NCBI GenBank assembly: GCA_025998675.1 | Contig: AP024673.1 | Span: 2,550,562 to 2,614,561, forward strand | From: Fimbriimonadales bacterium | GTDB taxonomy: Bacteria; Armatimonadota; Fimbriimonadia; Fimbriimonadales; GBS-DC | Direction: 5' to 3' | DNA: 64,000 nt | Shown here: piece after piece, positions 13,505 to 20,707 of the stretch | How positions within the stretch are numbered: the stretch's first letter is position 1 | Layout: each line of letters begins with the position of its first letter | Position numbers and translations under genes: made by a program | Notes under the pieces: generated by a model | Told to the model about the DNA's origin: nothing | Database searches by the model: none | Seen by the model: the letters and a program-made list of their open reading frames with translations, nothing else

Positions 13505-14473
13505 TTAATCAGGTGGGTTCTCATGCATACCCAGTAGACTGAGTACCTGCAGTGTTGTCTTTCGCACGGCTGCACGCCCTAGATTTTCCTTTTTCACCTG
13601 CGCGAAGTAGGCTGCAATCTGCTGCCAGCTGTATCCCTTGAAGATTCGCAGGTACACTTGCTCGACGCTCCTGCTAATGTATTCGGGCGCGAGGCGTCGG
13701 GCATACTCGGCATGTACGCGATTCAGCTCGGAAGAAACACAGGGCAGCAAACCCTTCAGCTGTTCGTACCGCGTATGCCACGCGCGTTCTGGGAGTCGGT
13801 CGAGTTGCTGCTTTAAATGCGCCTCCAATTCATTTTCCAGTTCGGTAAGGCGTGTTCTGAAGCGTGTAGCCAGGGGTTGCTCGATAAGGCTAAATTCCTG
13901 TAGTTCAGGTATAAGGTTATGTAGCCTTGAACCCACCCTTTCAGCAAGGTGATAAAACCTCAGTTGGGACTTGAGAAAGTTGATTCGTAGCGTCAGCTGA
14001 AAGGCTACAGGGTCTTTGGTCAGGCTATTAATCACACCTTCTACCTCTGGCTCTAATGCCTGTAGGCACTCCCTTACTTGCTGCAGGTTCACAGTAAACA
14101 CGCCGCTTACAGGAATGCCACACCGCCTAAGATAAAGGGTAGTGCCTATTTCCCCTTTGAATGCCACTGGCAATTTCCAGCGCACGCGAAATTCCTCCAA
14201 CGCCTGCCAGAAATCTTCAGGTATAAGCCAATCTAACGGTTCCTCCTGTTCCTCTTCAGTAGGTTCGGGCGCAAGGTGGAACAGTGCTTCCAATCCTTCA
14301 CGGAATCCCTGCTCCTCACGAAGCAATACTTCCAAGTATGCCTTCCTGTAGGTGGGTTTTAGAATCAGTCGCTCATGAAGCCCTTTCGGGTTGCCTCGCT
14401 CACGCTCTATAATCTCCAGAGCAGTGCTGATAGTCAGCCGTGCTTCTGCAGTAAATATAGCTTGTCCACACAT
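13505..14473 (-). CDS. Orphan 322-aa element protein, mainly helical, lower GC
   Basis: I do not recognise this family. The protein is largely alpha-helical with charged amphipathic stretches (LTELENELEAHLKQQLDRL). The C-terminal FKGYSWQQIAAYFAQVKKEN, followed by LGRAAVRKTTLQVLSLLG, resembles a helix-turn-helix, so it may be a DNA-binding regulator. The base composition is visibly more AT-rich than its neighbours, a sign of separate origin. The ATG at 14473 has a GGGAG site upstream; an in-frame GTG at 14488 is the alternative. It has its own TATACT -10 (AGTATA at 14551 on the plus strand) next to the integrase stop. In satellites this position often holds an immunity, regulatory or defence gene. 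Confidence 0.6.
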   Translation of the reverse strand: MCGQAIFTAEARLTISTALEIIERERGNPKGLHERLILKPTYRKAYLEVLLREEQGFREGLEALFHLAPEPTEEEQEEPLDWLIPEDFWQALEEFRVRWKLPVAFKGEIGTTLYLRRCGIPVSGVFTVNLQQVRECLQALEPEVEGVINSLTKDPVAFQLTLRINFLKSQLRFYHLAERVGSRLHNLIPELQEFSLIEQPLATRFRTRLTELENELEAHLKQQLDRLPERAWHTRYEQLKGLLPCVSSELNRVHAEYARRLAPEYISRSVEQVYLRIFKGYSWQQIAAYFAQVKKENLGRAAVRKTTLQVLSLLGMHENPPD

Positions 14474-14481
14474 GTCCACTT

Positions 14482-14522
14482 CTCCCACTTAGCGCCCTGC
14501 TGGGCTGCTGATGAAGTGGGAG
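14482..14522 (-). promoter_or_regulatory. Leader hairpin before the orphan gene
   Basis: CTCCCACTT pairs with AAGTGGGAG across 23 nt that contain a second small GC hairpin. It lies in the predicted 5' leader between the TATACT box near 14551 and the start at 14473, and could control translation because it ends close to the ribosome site. Confidence 0.4.
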
Positions 14523-14557
14523 CAACACCAGCCCCCAGCAGGTCGTACCAAGTATAC

Positions 14558-15484
14558 CTACCGCTTCCGCAGGTTCCTCAGCGGGCTATGCTGGGCGTGC
14601 GCCTGCTTCAGGTCGTTCTCCACCAGCGCAAGGTACTGGCGCAGTACCGTGTAATCCGAGTGCCCCATCAGCTGGCGCAGGTGTTCGAGGTCGATTCCGT
14701 TGCGCAGGCTCCAAGTGGCGAAAGTTCGCCTGAAGGCGTGTGCGCCCAAGTGCTTGGGCAATCCTGCACGGCGTCCGATTCTGTCCACTACCTGCAGCAA
14801 GCCGTCCAGCGTCAGTGCGCCGTACCTGCCGTGCCACAAAGGAGAGGATTCCTGCAGGGGGAACGGGCACGCCTTCAGGTATCGCGCCAGCGCGAGGCGC
14901 ACTTCGGGCGACAGAAACACCATGCGCTGCTTCGCGCCTTTCCCGCGAATCAGCAGGCAGTTCTGTTTCGCGTCGCCGACAGCCATGCTATGCGCCTCGT
15001 GAATGCGCATGCCTGTGTCCAGCAGCAGCAGAATCAGGGCTTTATCGCGCAGGCGGAGCCAGTGCGTGCCCTCGCACGCCTGCAGAATCTGCTCTATCTC
15101 CTCAGGCGTCAGGGCGGGCTTCACCTTCTGGGGGGCTTTGGGCTTCTCCACCTTCGCGAAGGGGTTATGCTCGGTCAGTCCCTCGCGCATGCACCAGTTC
15201 CAGAAAGTGCGCAGAATCGTGTGGTGTTTCACGAGGGTATGCGGGGCGCGTCCCGCCTGCTTGAGTTGCAGCAGGTAGGCGCGAATATCGTGGGGCTGAA
15301 CCTCGTCGAATCGGGTCTTCTCGCGCTCCTGCAGGAACACAAGGAACGGGCGCGTGGTTCGTTCGTAGTTGTCTACCGTGCGCGGGCTGGGCGTCTTGAG
15401 GGCGACGCTCTCCAGCCACAGGGCGCGGGCTTCGGCAATCTCGCTTCTGTGCCAGAATTCAAGCAGTGCTTGGGTCTTGCGCAT
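14558..15484 (-). CDS. Tyrosine recombinase (integrase) of the element
   Basis: The protein has 308 residues, XerC/D-like in size. The N-terminal SAM-like core-binding domain spans about 15-105; the catalytic domain spans 125-300. Catalytic residues visible are Arg160 (DTGMRIHEA), a Lys near 182-185 (GKGAKQR), His249 and Arg252 (HAFRRT), His275 (MGHSDY) and the nucleophile Tyr284. ATG 15484 is chosen over the 36-bp longer form because GGAGG lies 7 nt upstream. The gene abuts attR, the usual place for an integrase, and reads away from it. No separate excisionase is evident; the small HTH proteins of the element are candidates. Confidence 0.92.
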   Translation of the reverse strand: MRKTQALLEFWHRSEIAEARALWLESVALKTPSPRTVDNYERTTRPFLVFLQEREKTRFDEVQPHDIRAYLLQLKQAGRAPHTLVKHHTILRTFWNWCMREGLTEHNPFAKVEKPKAPQKVKPALTPEEIEQILQACEGTHWLRLRDKALILLLLDTGMRIHEAHSMAVGDAKQNCLLIRGKGAKQRMVFLSPEVRLALARYLKACPFPLQESSPLWHGRYGALTLDGLLQVVDRIGRRAGLPKHLGAHAFRRTFATWSLRNGIDLEHLRQLMGHSDYTVLRQYLALVENDLKQAHAQHSPLRNLRKR

Positions 15485-15536
15485 ACTGTGCCTCCTTGCG
15501 CCATGCCAGATAGTAGACACAAGGGACGCGAGGGGG

Positions 15537-15566
15537 TTGACATTCCCGCAACAGGTTGGGTATACT
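15537..15566 (+). promoter_or_regulatory. Outward-facing promoter at the element right end
   Basis: TTGACA (15537-15542), an 18-bp spacer and TATACT (15561-15566), one of the best consensus promoters in the window. Predicted +1 falls at about 15573-15575, where an ATG (15575-15577) opens a frame that runs through attR into trpC without a stop. Confidence 0.75.
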
Positions 15567-15599
15567 GTGCGCAGATGGGGTCAACAGGAAACGACACGA

Positions 15600-15646
15600 C
15601 ACTCGTAATGCGCAGGTCGTGGGTTCGAGTCCCACTGTCGGCTCCA
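15600..15646 (+). repeat. attR, 47-bp direct repeat (tRNA-Thr 3' fragment)
   Basis: Identical to 8242-8288. It has the anticodon arm and T-arm but no acceptor 5' strand or D-arm, so it is not a tRNA gene. It ends 12 bp before the trpC GTG. Confidence 0.92.
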
Positions 15647-15658
15647 TGCCTCCTCACC

Positions 15659-16450
15659 GTGAGCGTCCTGCATCGGATTCTGGAGACCAAGCGCGAGGAG
15701 ATCGAGTCGCGGCGGCGCGCTGTTCCCCTGACCGAGCTGAAGGCGCGCCTGGCAGACGCGGCGCCCCCACGCGGCTTCCATCAAGCCCTGCGCCAGACAC
15801 AAAACCCCATCGCGCTGATTGCCGAAATCAAGCGCGCCTCGCCCAGTAAGGGCGTCATCCGCGAGGATTTTGACCCGTTGCGGATTGCCGCGCAGTACCA
15901 CGAGGCGGGCGCGGACGCGCTCAGCGTGCTGACCGACGAGCCATACTTTCAGGGCAAGCCCGAATATCTGACGCAGGCGCGCGCCCACACCCCTCTGCCC
16001 GCCCTGCGCAAGGATTTCCTCATCGACGCGTACCAGGTGTACGAAAGTCGCGCGCTCGGCGCGGATGCAATTCTGCTGATTGTCGCCGCCGTGCCCGACC
16101 GCGCCCATCTGCACGACCTGCGCGCCCTCGCCGAGTCGCTGGGGATGGACGCGCTCGTCGAAGTGCATGACGAATGGGAGCTGGAGACCGCCGCGCTGAC
16201 GGGCGCGACGCTGATTGGCGTGAACAATCGCGACCTGCGCACCTTCGAAGTGTCGCTGGAGACGACCCTGCGACTGCTGCGCTACTTCCCCGACGAGGCG
16301 ACGCGCGTGAGCGAGAGCGGCATCGAGACCGCCGACGATGTGCGGCGGCTACACGCGGCGGGCGTGCAGGCGATTCTGGTGGGCGAGACACTGATGCGCG
16401 CCGCCGACCCCGTCGCGACCGTTCGCGCATGGATGGACGCCTGCCGATGA
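15659..16450 (+). CDS. trpC: Indole-3-glycerol phosphate synthase
   Basis: The TIM-barrel enzyme converts CdRP to indole-3-glycerol phosphate in tryptophan synthesis. The protein has 263 residues from GTG 15659. EIKRASPSKG, the catalytic-Lys RKDFLID, GVNNRDL and SESGI motifs are all present. GTG 15659 gives the usual N-terminus (SVLHRILETKREEIESRR). However, ATG 15575 is in frame and lies close to the predicted +1 of the element promoter, which would add 28 residues encoded partly by attR. No Shine-Dalgarno sequence precedes either start. Before integration the gene would have begun 12 nt after the tRNA-Thr CCA. It overlaps the next gene by 4 bp. Confidence 0.93.
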   Translation: MSVLHRILETKREEIESRRRAVPLTELKARLADAAPPRGFHQALRQTQNPIALIAEIKRASPSKGVIREDFDPLRIAAQYHEAGADALSVLTDEPYFQGKPEYLTQARAHTPLPALRKDFLIDAYQVYESRALGADAILLIVAAVPDRAHLHDLRALAESLGMDALVEVHDEWELETAALTGATLIGVNNRDLRTFEVSLETTLRLLRYFPDEATRVSESGIETADDVRRLHAAGVQAILVGETLMRAADPVATVRAWMDACR

Positions 16451-17154
16451 GACTCACGCTCCTGCACACCAGCGACGCGCACAATCGCTGGAGCGAGGCG
16501 TTTGTAAACCATCTGCACGCATTAAAAACCCAGCATCACGCGCTGCTGCTCGATTCGGGCGACGCGATCCGAGCGGGCAATATCGCGGCGCCGTTGCGTC
16601 CTGAATCGGCGTGGGAGTGGATGCGCCGTGCCGGCTACGACGCGGCGACGATAGGCAACCGCGAGTTCCATCTGACGGCGGCGGGGTTTACAGCAAAGAC
16701 GCGCGGCGCGCCGTGCCCGCTGCTCTGCGCGAACCTGCGCCCGAAGCGTCCCGACGCGCCCATGCCCGTGCAACCCGTCTGGCGCACGGAGCATCAGGGC
16801 GTGCGAGTCGCCGTGCTGGGGCTGACCGTGCCGATGGTGACCTCGCGCATGCGAGTCGCCGCGCTCAGCGCGTACCTGTTCGACCCGCCGCTGACCGTCG
16901 CCCGTGAATGGGTTCCGCGCCTGCGCCCTGAAGCCGATCTGCTGATTGCGCTCACCCATATCGGCTACACGCAGGATTGCCTGCTGGCGGAGGCGTGCCC
17001 TGAACTCGATGTGATTCTCGGCGGGCACTCGCACACACCCACCGACGCGCCTGAACAGGTGAACGGCGTGTGGCTCAGCCATGCGCCCCCATTTTGCAAG
17101 GGCGCAACGCTGCTGACGCTCACACGCCGTGAGAGCCGTTGGACGCTGGAGTAG
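16447..17154 (+). CDS. Metallophosphoesterase, 5'-nucleotidase N-domain type
   Basis: The protein has 235 residues. The dinuclear-metal motifs are in order: HTSDAHNRW (DxH), DSGDA, GNREF (GNH/RE), ALTHIG and GGHSHT. It corresponds to the catalytic domain of the UshA/5'-nucleotidase family but lacks the C-terminal substrate-specificity domain and any signal peptide, so it is probably cytoplasmic. The ATG overlaps the trpC stop (ATGA), so it is co-expressed with trpC. A full-length exported relative is at 50747. The substrate is not predictable. Confidence 0.82.
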   Translation: MRLTLLHTSDAHNRWSEAFVNHLHALKTQHHALLLDSGDAIRAGNIAAPLRPESAWEWMRRAGYDAATIGNREFHLTAAGFTAKTRGAPCPLLCANLRPKRPDAPMPVQPVWRTEHQGVRVAVLGLTVPMVTSRMRVAALSAYLFDPPLTVAREWVPRLRPEADLLIALTHIGYTQDCLLAEACPELDVILGGHSHTPTDAPEQVNGVWLSHAPPFCKGATLLTLTRRESRWTLE

Positions 17155-17157
17155 CCG

Positions 17158-17913
17158 CTACTGCAGATCCATCAGCTCGTCGGTAGCAGGGTTGCCGTCG
17201 CGGTCGATGTCGCCCAGCGTGTAGCGACGGTGCGGCTCGTAGGCAGGCTCCGTGCGCAAGGCAGGCTTGAACGCCTTCGCGTGCCCGTCGCACCACAGCA
17301 CATTGCCCATCCCGTTGTGCCGCCCGTGAAAGGTAGGGTTGTTGTAGGACGGCGGCTCGAGGAAGCCTGTGCCCTCGAATGCGGGCGCGCCGTCGCCCCA
17401 GGTGCGCCACTGTGCCGAATCCGCCATCCATGCAGTCTCAGCGGGGGCAGTAATCTGCGCCAGCGCAACGGCAATCGGCGTGTAGCTCGGCGGCTGCATC
17501 GGGCTGAGGTACACATAGTTGTAGCCGTAGCCCAGCAGCCCGTACTGATAGGCGCGGCTCTCGCGGAACGAGGGACACGCCTGAATCTCCGCGTTGCGCA
17601 TGTAGGGCTGCAGGAAACTGCGCCGCGTGTCCAGCCGCTGATTCTGACGGTCGACATAGCCCCACCAGTAATGCGTCCAGTCGTCGTAGGCGATGGGGAA
17701 CAGCCGCTCGTCGTAGTCCTGGGCGTACATCAAGCCTGCCGTTCCAATCTGGCGCAGGTTGTTCAGGCACGAGGTCTGACGCGCCTTCTCGCGCGCCTGA
17801 GCAAACACGGGGAACAGTATCGCCGCCAGAATGGCGATAATCGCAATCACGACCAGCAACTCGATCAGCGTGAAGCCGCGCGTGCGGCGGATTATTGATT
17901 GGTTCTGCATCAT
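17158..17913 (-). CDS. H-x9-DG type pseudopilin (DUF1559-like)
   Basis: The protein has 251 residues. The class III signal [19 protein letters not shown] is followed by [20 protein letters not shown] and LNNLRQIG, the hallmark N-terminus of the very large pseudopilin families of Armatimonadota and Planctomycetota. The H-x9-DG motif ([12 protein letters not shown]) is near residue 200. It ends with [17 protein letters not shown]. The start at 17913 follows GGAGGG by 4 nt, or the next ATG at 17910 by 7 nt. It would be processed and displayed at the cell surface by pilus or type II secretion machinery. Its leader carries a cobalamin riboswitch, unexpected for a pilin. Confidence 0.85.
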   Translation of the reverse strand: MMQNQSIIRRTRGFTLIELLVVIAIIAILAAILFPVFAQAREKARQTSCLNNLRQIGTAGLMYAQDYDERLFPIAYDDWTHYWWGYVDRQNQRLDTRRSFLQPYMRNAEIQACPSFRESRAYQYGLLGYGYNYVYLSPMQPPSYTPIAVALAQITAPAETAWMADSAQWRTWGDGAPAFEGTGFLEPPSYNNPTFHGRHNGMGNVLWCDGHAKAFKPALRTEPAYEPHRRYTLGDIDRDGNPATDELMDLQ

Positions 17914-17956
17914 CGTACCCTCCACATAGCGTAGCGCTCTGTGGGCGGGACGAAGG

Positions 17957-18041
17957 CTTGCGCAACAGCCCCTGCCGCTGGCGGTCTCCAGCCGCAGGCA
18001 AGCGTTGGCGCGCGCTCTTTCGCCCAACCCGCGAGGCGAAA
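17957..18041 (-). promoter_or_regulatory. Expression-platform hairpins after the cobalamin aptamer
   Basis: Between aptamer and gene are a TTTCGCC/GGCGAAA hairpin (18018-18041, 10-nt loop) and a longer stem that pairs GCTTGC with GCAAGC and nests CTGC-GGCTGG/CCAGC-GGCAG (17957-18004). Neither has a T-run, so control may act on translation or through Rho, rather than by an intrinsic terminator. Confidence 0.5.
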
Positions 18042-18052
18042 CGAGCGAGACA

Positions 18053-18195
18053 CGGCTGAATCGGTCTTCGGGCTTCTGGTTCGTCCTACTGGCGACGCCT
18101 TCCCAGCCGAAGCCAGTGGCGTTGTGTCGCGTTCGTCCCCAGTTACCGCTGCGCGTCAGCGTCGGATTTGCACCGACTTCCCGTGCATTCAGCCG
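18053..18195 (-). promoter_or_regulatory. Cobalamin (adenosylcobalamin-type) riboswitch aptamer
   Basis: Read on the minus strand, a 9-bp P1 stem (CGGCTGAAT with ATTCAGCCG) encloses, in order, GGGAAGTCGGTGCAAATCCG, GCTGACGCGCAGCGGTAACT, GGGGACGAA, the core GCCACTGG, GGGAAGGCG, and CAGAAGCCCGAAGACCG. These match the conserved blocks of cobalamin riboswitches: GGTGCAAATCC in P3, CGCAGCGGTAA, GCCACTG and the AAGACC B12 box. It lies 140 nt upstream of the pseudopilin at 17158-17913, on the same strand. No cobalamin gene lies next to it. Confidence 0.88.
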
Positions 18196-18222
18196 CCGCG
18201 AACTCGTTTGCCGAAGCAGGGG

Positions 18223-18228
18223 TATTAT
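18223..18228 (+). promoter_or_regulatory. -10 box of prmC (leaderless)
   Basis: TATTAT preceded by GGGG, 9 nt before ATG 18238, with no Shine-Dalgarno sequence. It is back to back with the riboswitch leader on the other strand. Confidence 0.5.
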
Positions 18229-18237
18229 ACCGCTCCG

Positions 18238-19128
18238 ATGACGGCGCAGCAGGCAGTGCAGTGGGCGCAGGCGCAGTTGCAGGCGGCGGAGATTGAAGAC
18301 GCGCCGCGCGAGGCGCATGCGCTGGTCGCCGCATGTCTGGGGTGGGAACGCGCGCGGCTGATTGCCCATCCCGACGCGCGGTTGAATGGGGCGCAGATTC
18401 GGCGACTGCACCGCTGGACGCGCCGCCGCGCCGCGCGCGAGCCGCTGGCGTACCTCACGCGCCGCGCGTGGTTCTACGGGCTACCGCTCACTGTCGGACG
18501 CGGCGCGCTCATCCCCCGCCCCGAAACGGAGCTGCTGGTGGAGCGGTTTTTGCACTGGGCGAAGCAAGATGCCCTCACCCCCTGCCCCTCTCCCACAGTG
18601 CAGGAGAGGGGAGACGCGCCTGTGCTGGTCGATGCAGGCACGGGAACCGGGGCGATTGCGCTCGCATGCCTGACGCATGCGCCGGGCTGGCGGGCAATCG
18701 GCGTCGATCGCAGCCGCCGCGCGTTGCGATACGCCCAGATTAACCGCCGTGCGCTGGGACTGGAATCGCGTCTCCTGCTGGCGCAGAGCAACTGGCTTCG
18801 GGGACTGCGTAATACTTCGGTGGACGCCGTGTTGAGCAACCCGCCCTATGTGCTGCCTGACGAGTGGGACGCACTGCCGCCCGAAGCAGCGCGCTACGAG
18901 CCGAAAGGCGCGCTGCTCGCGCCCGCGCATGACCCCTTACAGCCCTACCGTCGGATAGCGCGGGACGCACGGCGCGTGCTGCGCACGGGCGGTCTGCTCG
19001 CGTTCGAGACCAGTCCGCGACTGGCTCCCCTGATCGCTGCGCAACTGCCTGCGTGGGGCTTTGCGCAGCCCCAGATAATGCATGACTACGCGGGCGCGAT
19101 GCGCGTCGTGTGGGCGATAACGACTTAG
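18238..19128 (+). CDS. prmC: Release factor glutamine methyltransferase
   Basis: It methylates the Gln of the GGQ motif in release factors RF1/RF2 with SAM. The protein has 296 residues. The N-terminal helical domain (1-75) is followed by the Rossmann fold, with [12 protein letters not shown] as motif I and SNPPYV as the substrate-Gln-binding NPPY. Residues 112-125 ([14 protein letters not shown]) are not part of the family. They are encoded by a palindromic repeat inserted in frame between the two domains (18571-18611). The fold can tolerate this because it lies in the interdomain linker. Start is leaderless from TATTAT at 18223. Confidence 0.9.
   Translation: MTAQQAVQWAQAQLQAAEIEDAPREAHALVAACLGWERARLIAHPDARLNGAQIRRLHRWTRRRAAREPLAYLTRRAWFYGLPLTVGRGALIPRPETELLVERFLHWAKQDALTPCPSPTVQERGDAPVLVDAGTGTGAIALACLTHAPGWRAIGVDRSRRALRYAQINRRALGLESRLLLAQSNWLRGLRNTSVDAVLSNPPYVLPDEWDALPPEAARYEPKGALLAPAHDPLQPYRRIARDARRVLRTGGLLAFETSPRLAPLIAAQLPAWGFAQPQIMHDYAGAMRVVWAITT
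18571..18611. repeat. CCCTCACCCCC-family palindrome inserted in prmC
   Basis: GCCCTCACCCCC is followed by a CCCCTCTCC/GGAGAGGGG hairpin (18585-18611). It is a half-unit of the double-hairpin repeat at 30720-30837 and keeps the prmC frame open. Confidence 0.75.
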
Positions 19129-19134
19129 GCGCGG

Positions 19135-19722
19135 CTACTCCCTGCGTTTGTGGCGGCGCGCCTTGCGCTTGATTCGAGCCAGCGCGTTGTCCACCGCCTT
19201 CGGCGAACAGCCCAGCCGCTCGGCAATCTCGCGGTAGGTGAACTGCTGCTGATACAGCGCGACCACCTGCGCCTCCAGCGGGCTGAGGCGCGTCGCCAGA
19301 AACTCGCGCTGCCGCTGCCAGGTCTCCTGCTCGCTCATCTGCTCGTACAGGTTCTGGCGCGGGTCCGGCAACTGCTCCAGCCACGAGCGTCCCTCCTCTT
19401 CCCCCGACAGGCTCACTATCGGCGCCGTCCAGCGCAGGGCGCGTTTCAACTCGGACAAAATCTGCCGACGGATACAAACCCGCGCGAACGCGGCGAACCC
19501 CGCCTTGCGCTGCGGATCAAAACACTGCACCGCACGCCACAGCCCCATCAGCGCAATCTGACACACATCCTCTGGGTCATGATTTGGCATATAGAATCGC
19601 CCTGCCACGCTCTGCGCCAGCGGGCGGAACAGCGTCAGCACCTGCTCCGCCGCGTATTCGTCCCCCTGCTGCGCTCGCAGCACCAGATCCTCTGCCGCAA
19701 GATACTCGCCATACGCTTCCAT
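19135..19722 (-). CDS. SigH-like sigma-70 family factor
   Basis: The protein has 195 residues. Region 2 spans about 10-85 (YMPNHDPEDVCQIALMGLWR) and region 4 about 140-190 (TYREIAERLGCSPKAVDNAL). There is no region 3 or region 1.1. The style (HDPEDVCQIALMGLWRAVQ, FAAFARVCIRRQI) resembles sporulation SigH or ECF-like factors. A second factor of this type is at 42155-42889. Upstream on its strand are two -10 boxes (TATAAT at 19741-19746 and TATACT at 19812-19817), so it may have a housekeeping and a second promoter. An in-frame extension upstream of 19722 is rejected because it runs through both boxes. Confidence 0.85.
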   Translation of the reverse strand: MEAYGEYLAAEDLVLRAQQGDEYAAEQVLTLFRPLAQSVAGRFYMPNHDPEDVCQIALMGLWRAVQCFDPQRKAGFAAFARVCIRRQILSELKRALRWTAPIVSLSGEEEGRSWLEQLPDPRQNLYEQMSEQETWQRQREFLATRLSPLEAQVVALYQQQFTYREIAERLGCSPKAVDNALARIKRKARRHKRRE

Positions 19723-19740
19723 CGTGCGCTCACCCACCCT

Positions 19741-19817
19741 ATTATAGCCCAATTCTGTGTCATCTGGGGGCGATACGCGGGGGAAATTCAGGTTATGCCA
19801 CCCATCTCCCCAGTATA
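19741..19817 (-). promoter_or_regulatory. Two tandem -10 boxes upstream of the SigH-like gene
   Basis: TATAAT (plus-strand ATTATA 19741-19746) lies 18 nt before the start codon. TATACT (plus-strand AGTATA 19812-19817) lies 65 bp further upstream. Confidence 0.5.
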
Positions 19818-19875
19818 CACACGCAATTAACCCAGATTCGGCAAGATTCCATCCTTGACTCGGTGCAACATGGGG

Positions 19876-19881
19876 TATACT
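19876..19881 (+). promoter_or_regulatory. -10 box upstream of the GNAT gene
   Basis: TATACT preceded by GGGG, with TTGACT at 19855-19860 (15-bp spacing, short). It leaves a leader of about 105 nt before ATG 19995. Confidence 0.5.
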
Positions 19882-19994
19882 ATGACTCAACAACGCCTGA
19901 TTCAGCTGCTGCACCGAAGGGTAGCTGGCAAGCCTCGCCGTGCGCCACAAACACAGATTACTGGTGCTTCCCTTTTCAGAAAGAGGTCAACGCC

Positions 19995-20681
19995 ATGATA
20001 CCTGTAGGTCTCTTCACGATACGGCAGGCAGAATGCGCCGACCTGAGCCGTATAGAGGAACTGGATCGGTTGTTCGGCAACGCGGCGCTCACGCGCGACT
20101 ACTTCGAGGCGTGGCTGCGCCATCATCCTGAGGGCTTTCTGGTCGCCGAGTACGACGGGCGCGTCTACGGCTACAGCATGGTCATCTACCTGCACGGGCA
20201 TCAGATTCACGAGAACTGGTACCGTGACACAGGGGGTGGGACATGCAGCACGCACACGCCGCTGGGCGAGTATCTCTACGCCGTCAGTATCGCCTCACAG
20301 AAGCAGGAGGCGGCGCGCGCGCTGTTCATCGCGAGCCGACGCCTGTTCATTCGCTCGCATGTGTACCAGACGGTTATCTTCGGCAGGCTGCCCCGATTCC
20401 GTAAATGGGTCGAGGCGCAGGGCTACGCGCCCGAAGCGCTGGACTGGCGCACCAAACGCCGCCTGCTCGATCTCTATGTGAATATCCTGCATGACCCGTA
20501 TCAGGTGTTCTACGAAGGGATGAACTTTATGGCAGAGTACGGCGTGGTGGACTATCTTGAGGGCGACAACGATTCGCTCAACTGCGCGCTGAAGCTCGTC
20601 TGGCGCAACCCGTACTACAAGCCGTTGACGCTGGAGCGCGCCGTCGCCGCGGTTGCCGAGCCGACGCCTGCAAGTCTGTAG
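19995..20681 (+). CDS. GNAT-family acetyltransferase
   Basis: The protein has 228 residues. The N-terminal half has the GNAT order: FTIRQAECADLSRIEELDRL (beta1-alpha1), GFLVAEYDGRVYGYSMVIYL (beta3-beta4), then EYLYAVSIASQKQEAARALF (beta4 to helix 3, Q/R-x-x-G/A region). The acetyl-CoA loop QKQEAAR is close to the usual QRxGxG but lacks its glycines, so activity may be weak or the acceptor unusual. Later residues are family-specific. The 105-nt leader contains a 38-codon frame that ends over its start (ATGA). It is transcribed divergently from the sigma gene. Confidence 0.72.
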   Translation: MIPVGLFTIRQAECADLSRIEELDRLFGNAALTRDYFEAWLRHHPEGFLVAEYDGRVYGYSMVIYLHGHQIHENWYRDTGGGTCSTHTPLGEYLYAVSIASQKQEAARALFIASRRLFIRSHVYQTVIFGRLPRFRKWVEAQGYAPEALDWRTKRRLLDLYVNILHDPYQVFYEGMNFMAEYGVVDYLEGDNDSLNCALKLVWRNPYYKPLTLERAVAAVAEPTPASL

Positions 20682-20707
20682 GCGCAGCGCCCTGCCGAAA
20701 GAATCGC

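Noticed and set aside
15600-15646. A second tRNA-Thr gene
   Set aside because: Only the anticodon-arm and T-arm half is present; the acceptor 5' strand and D-arm are missing. It is the att duplicate of the element.
14375-15658. Long plus-strand open frame upstream of trpC
   Set aside because: It runs antisense through the integrase gene and has no coding character. Only the part from ATG 15575 onward is of interest, because it joins trpC in frame.
19882-19998. 38-codon basic leader frame before the GNAT gene, ending over its start (ATGA)
   Set aside because: Its ATG directly follows the TATACT box, so it would lie upstream of the predicted transcript start. No internal start with a ribosome site was seen. 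It may be chance.
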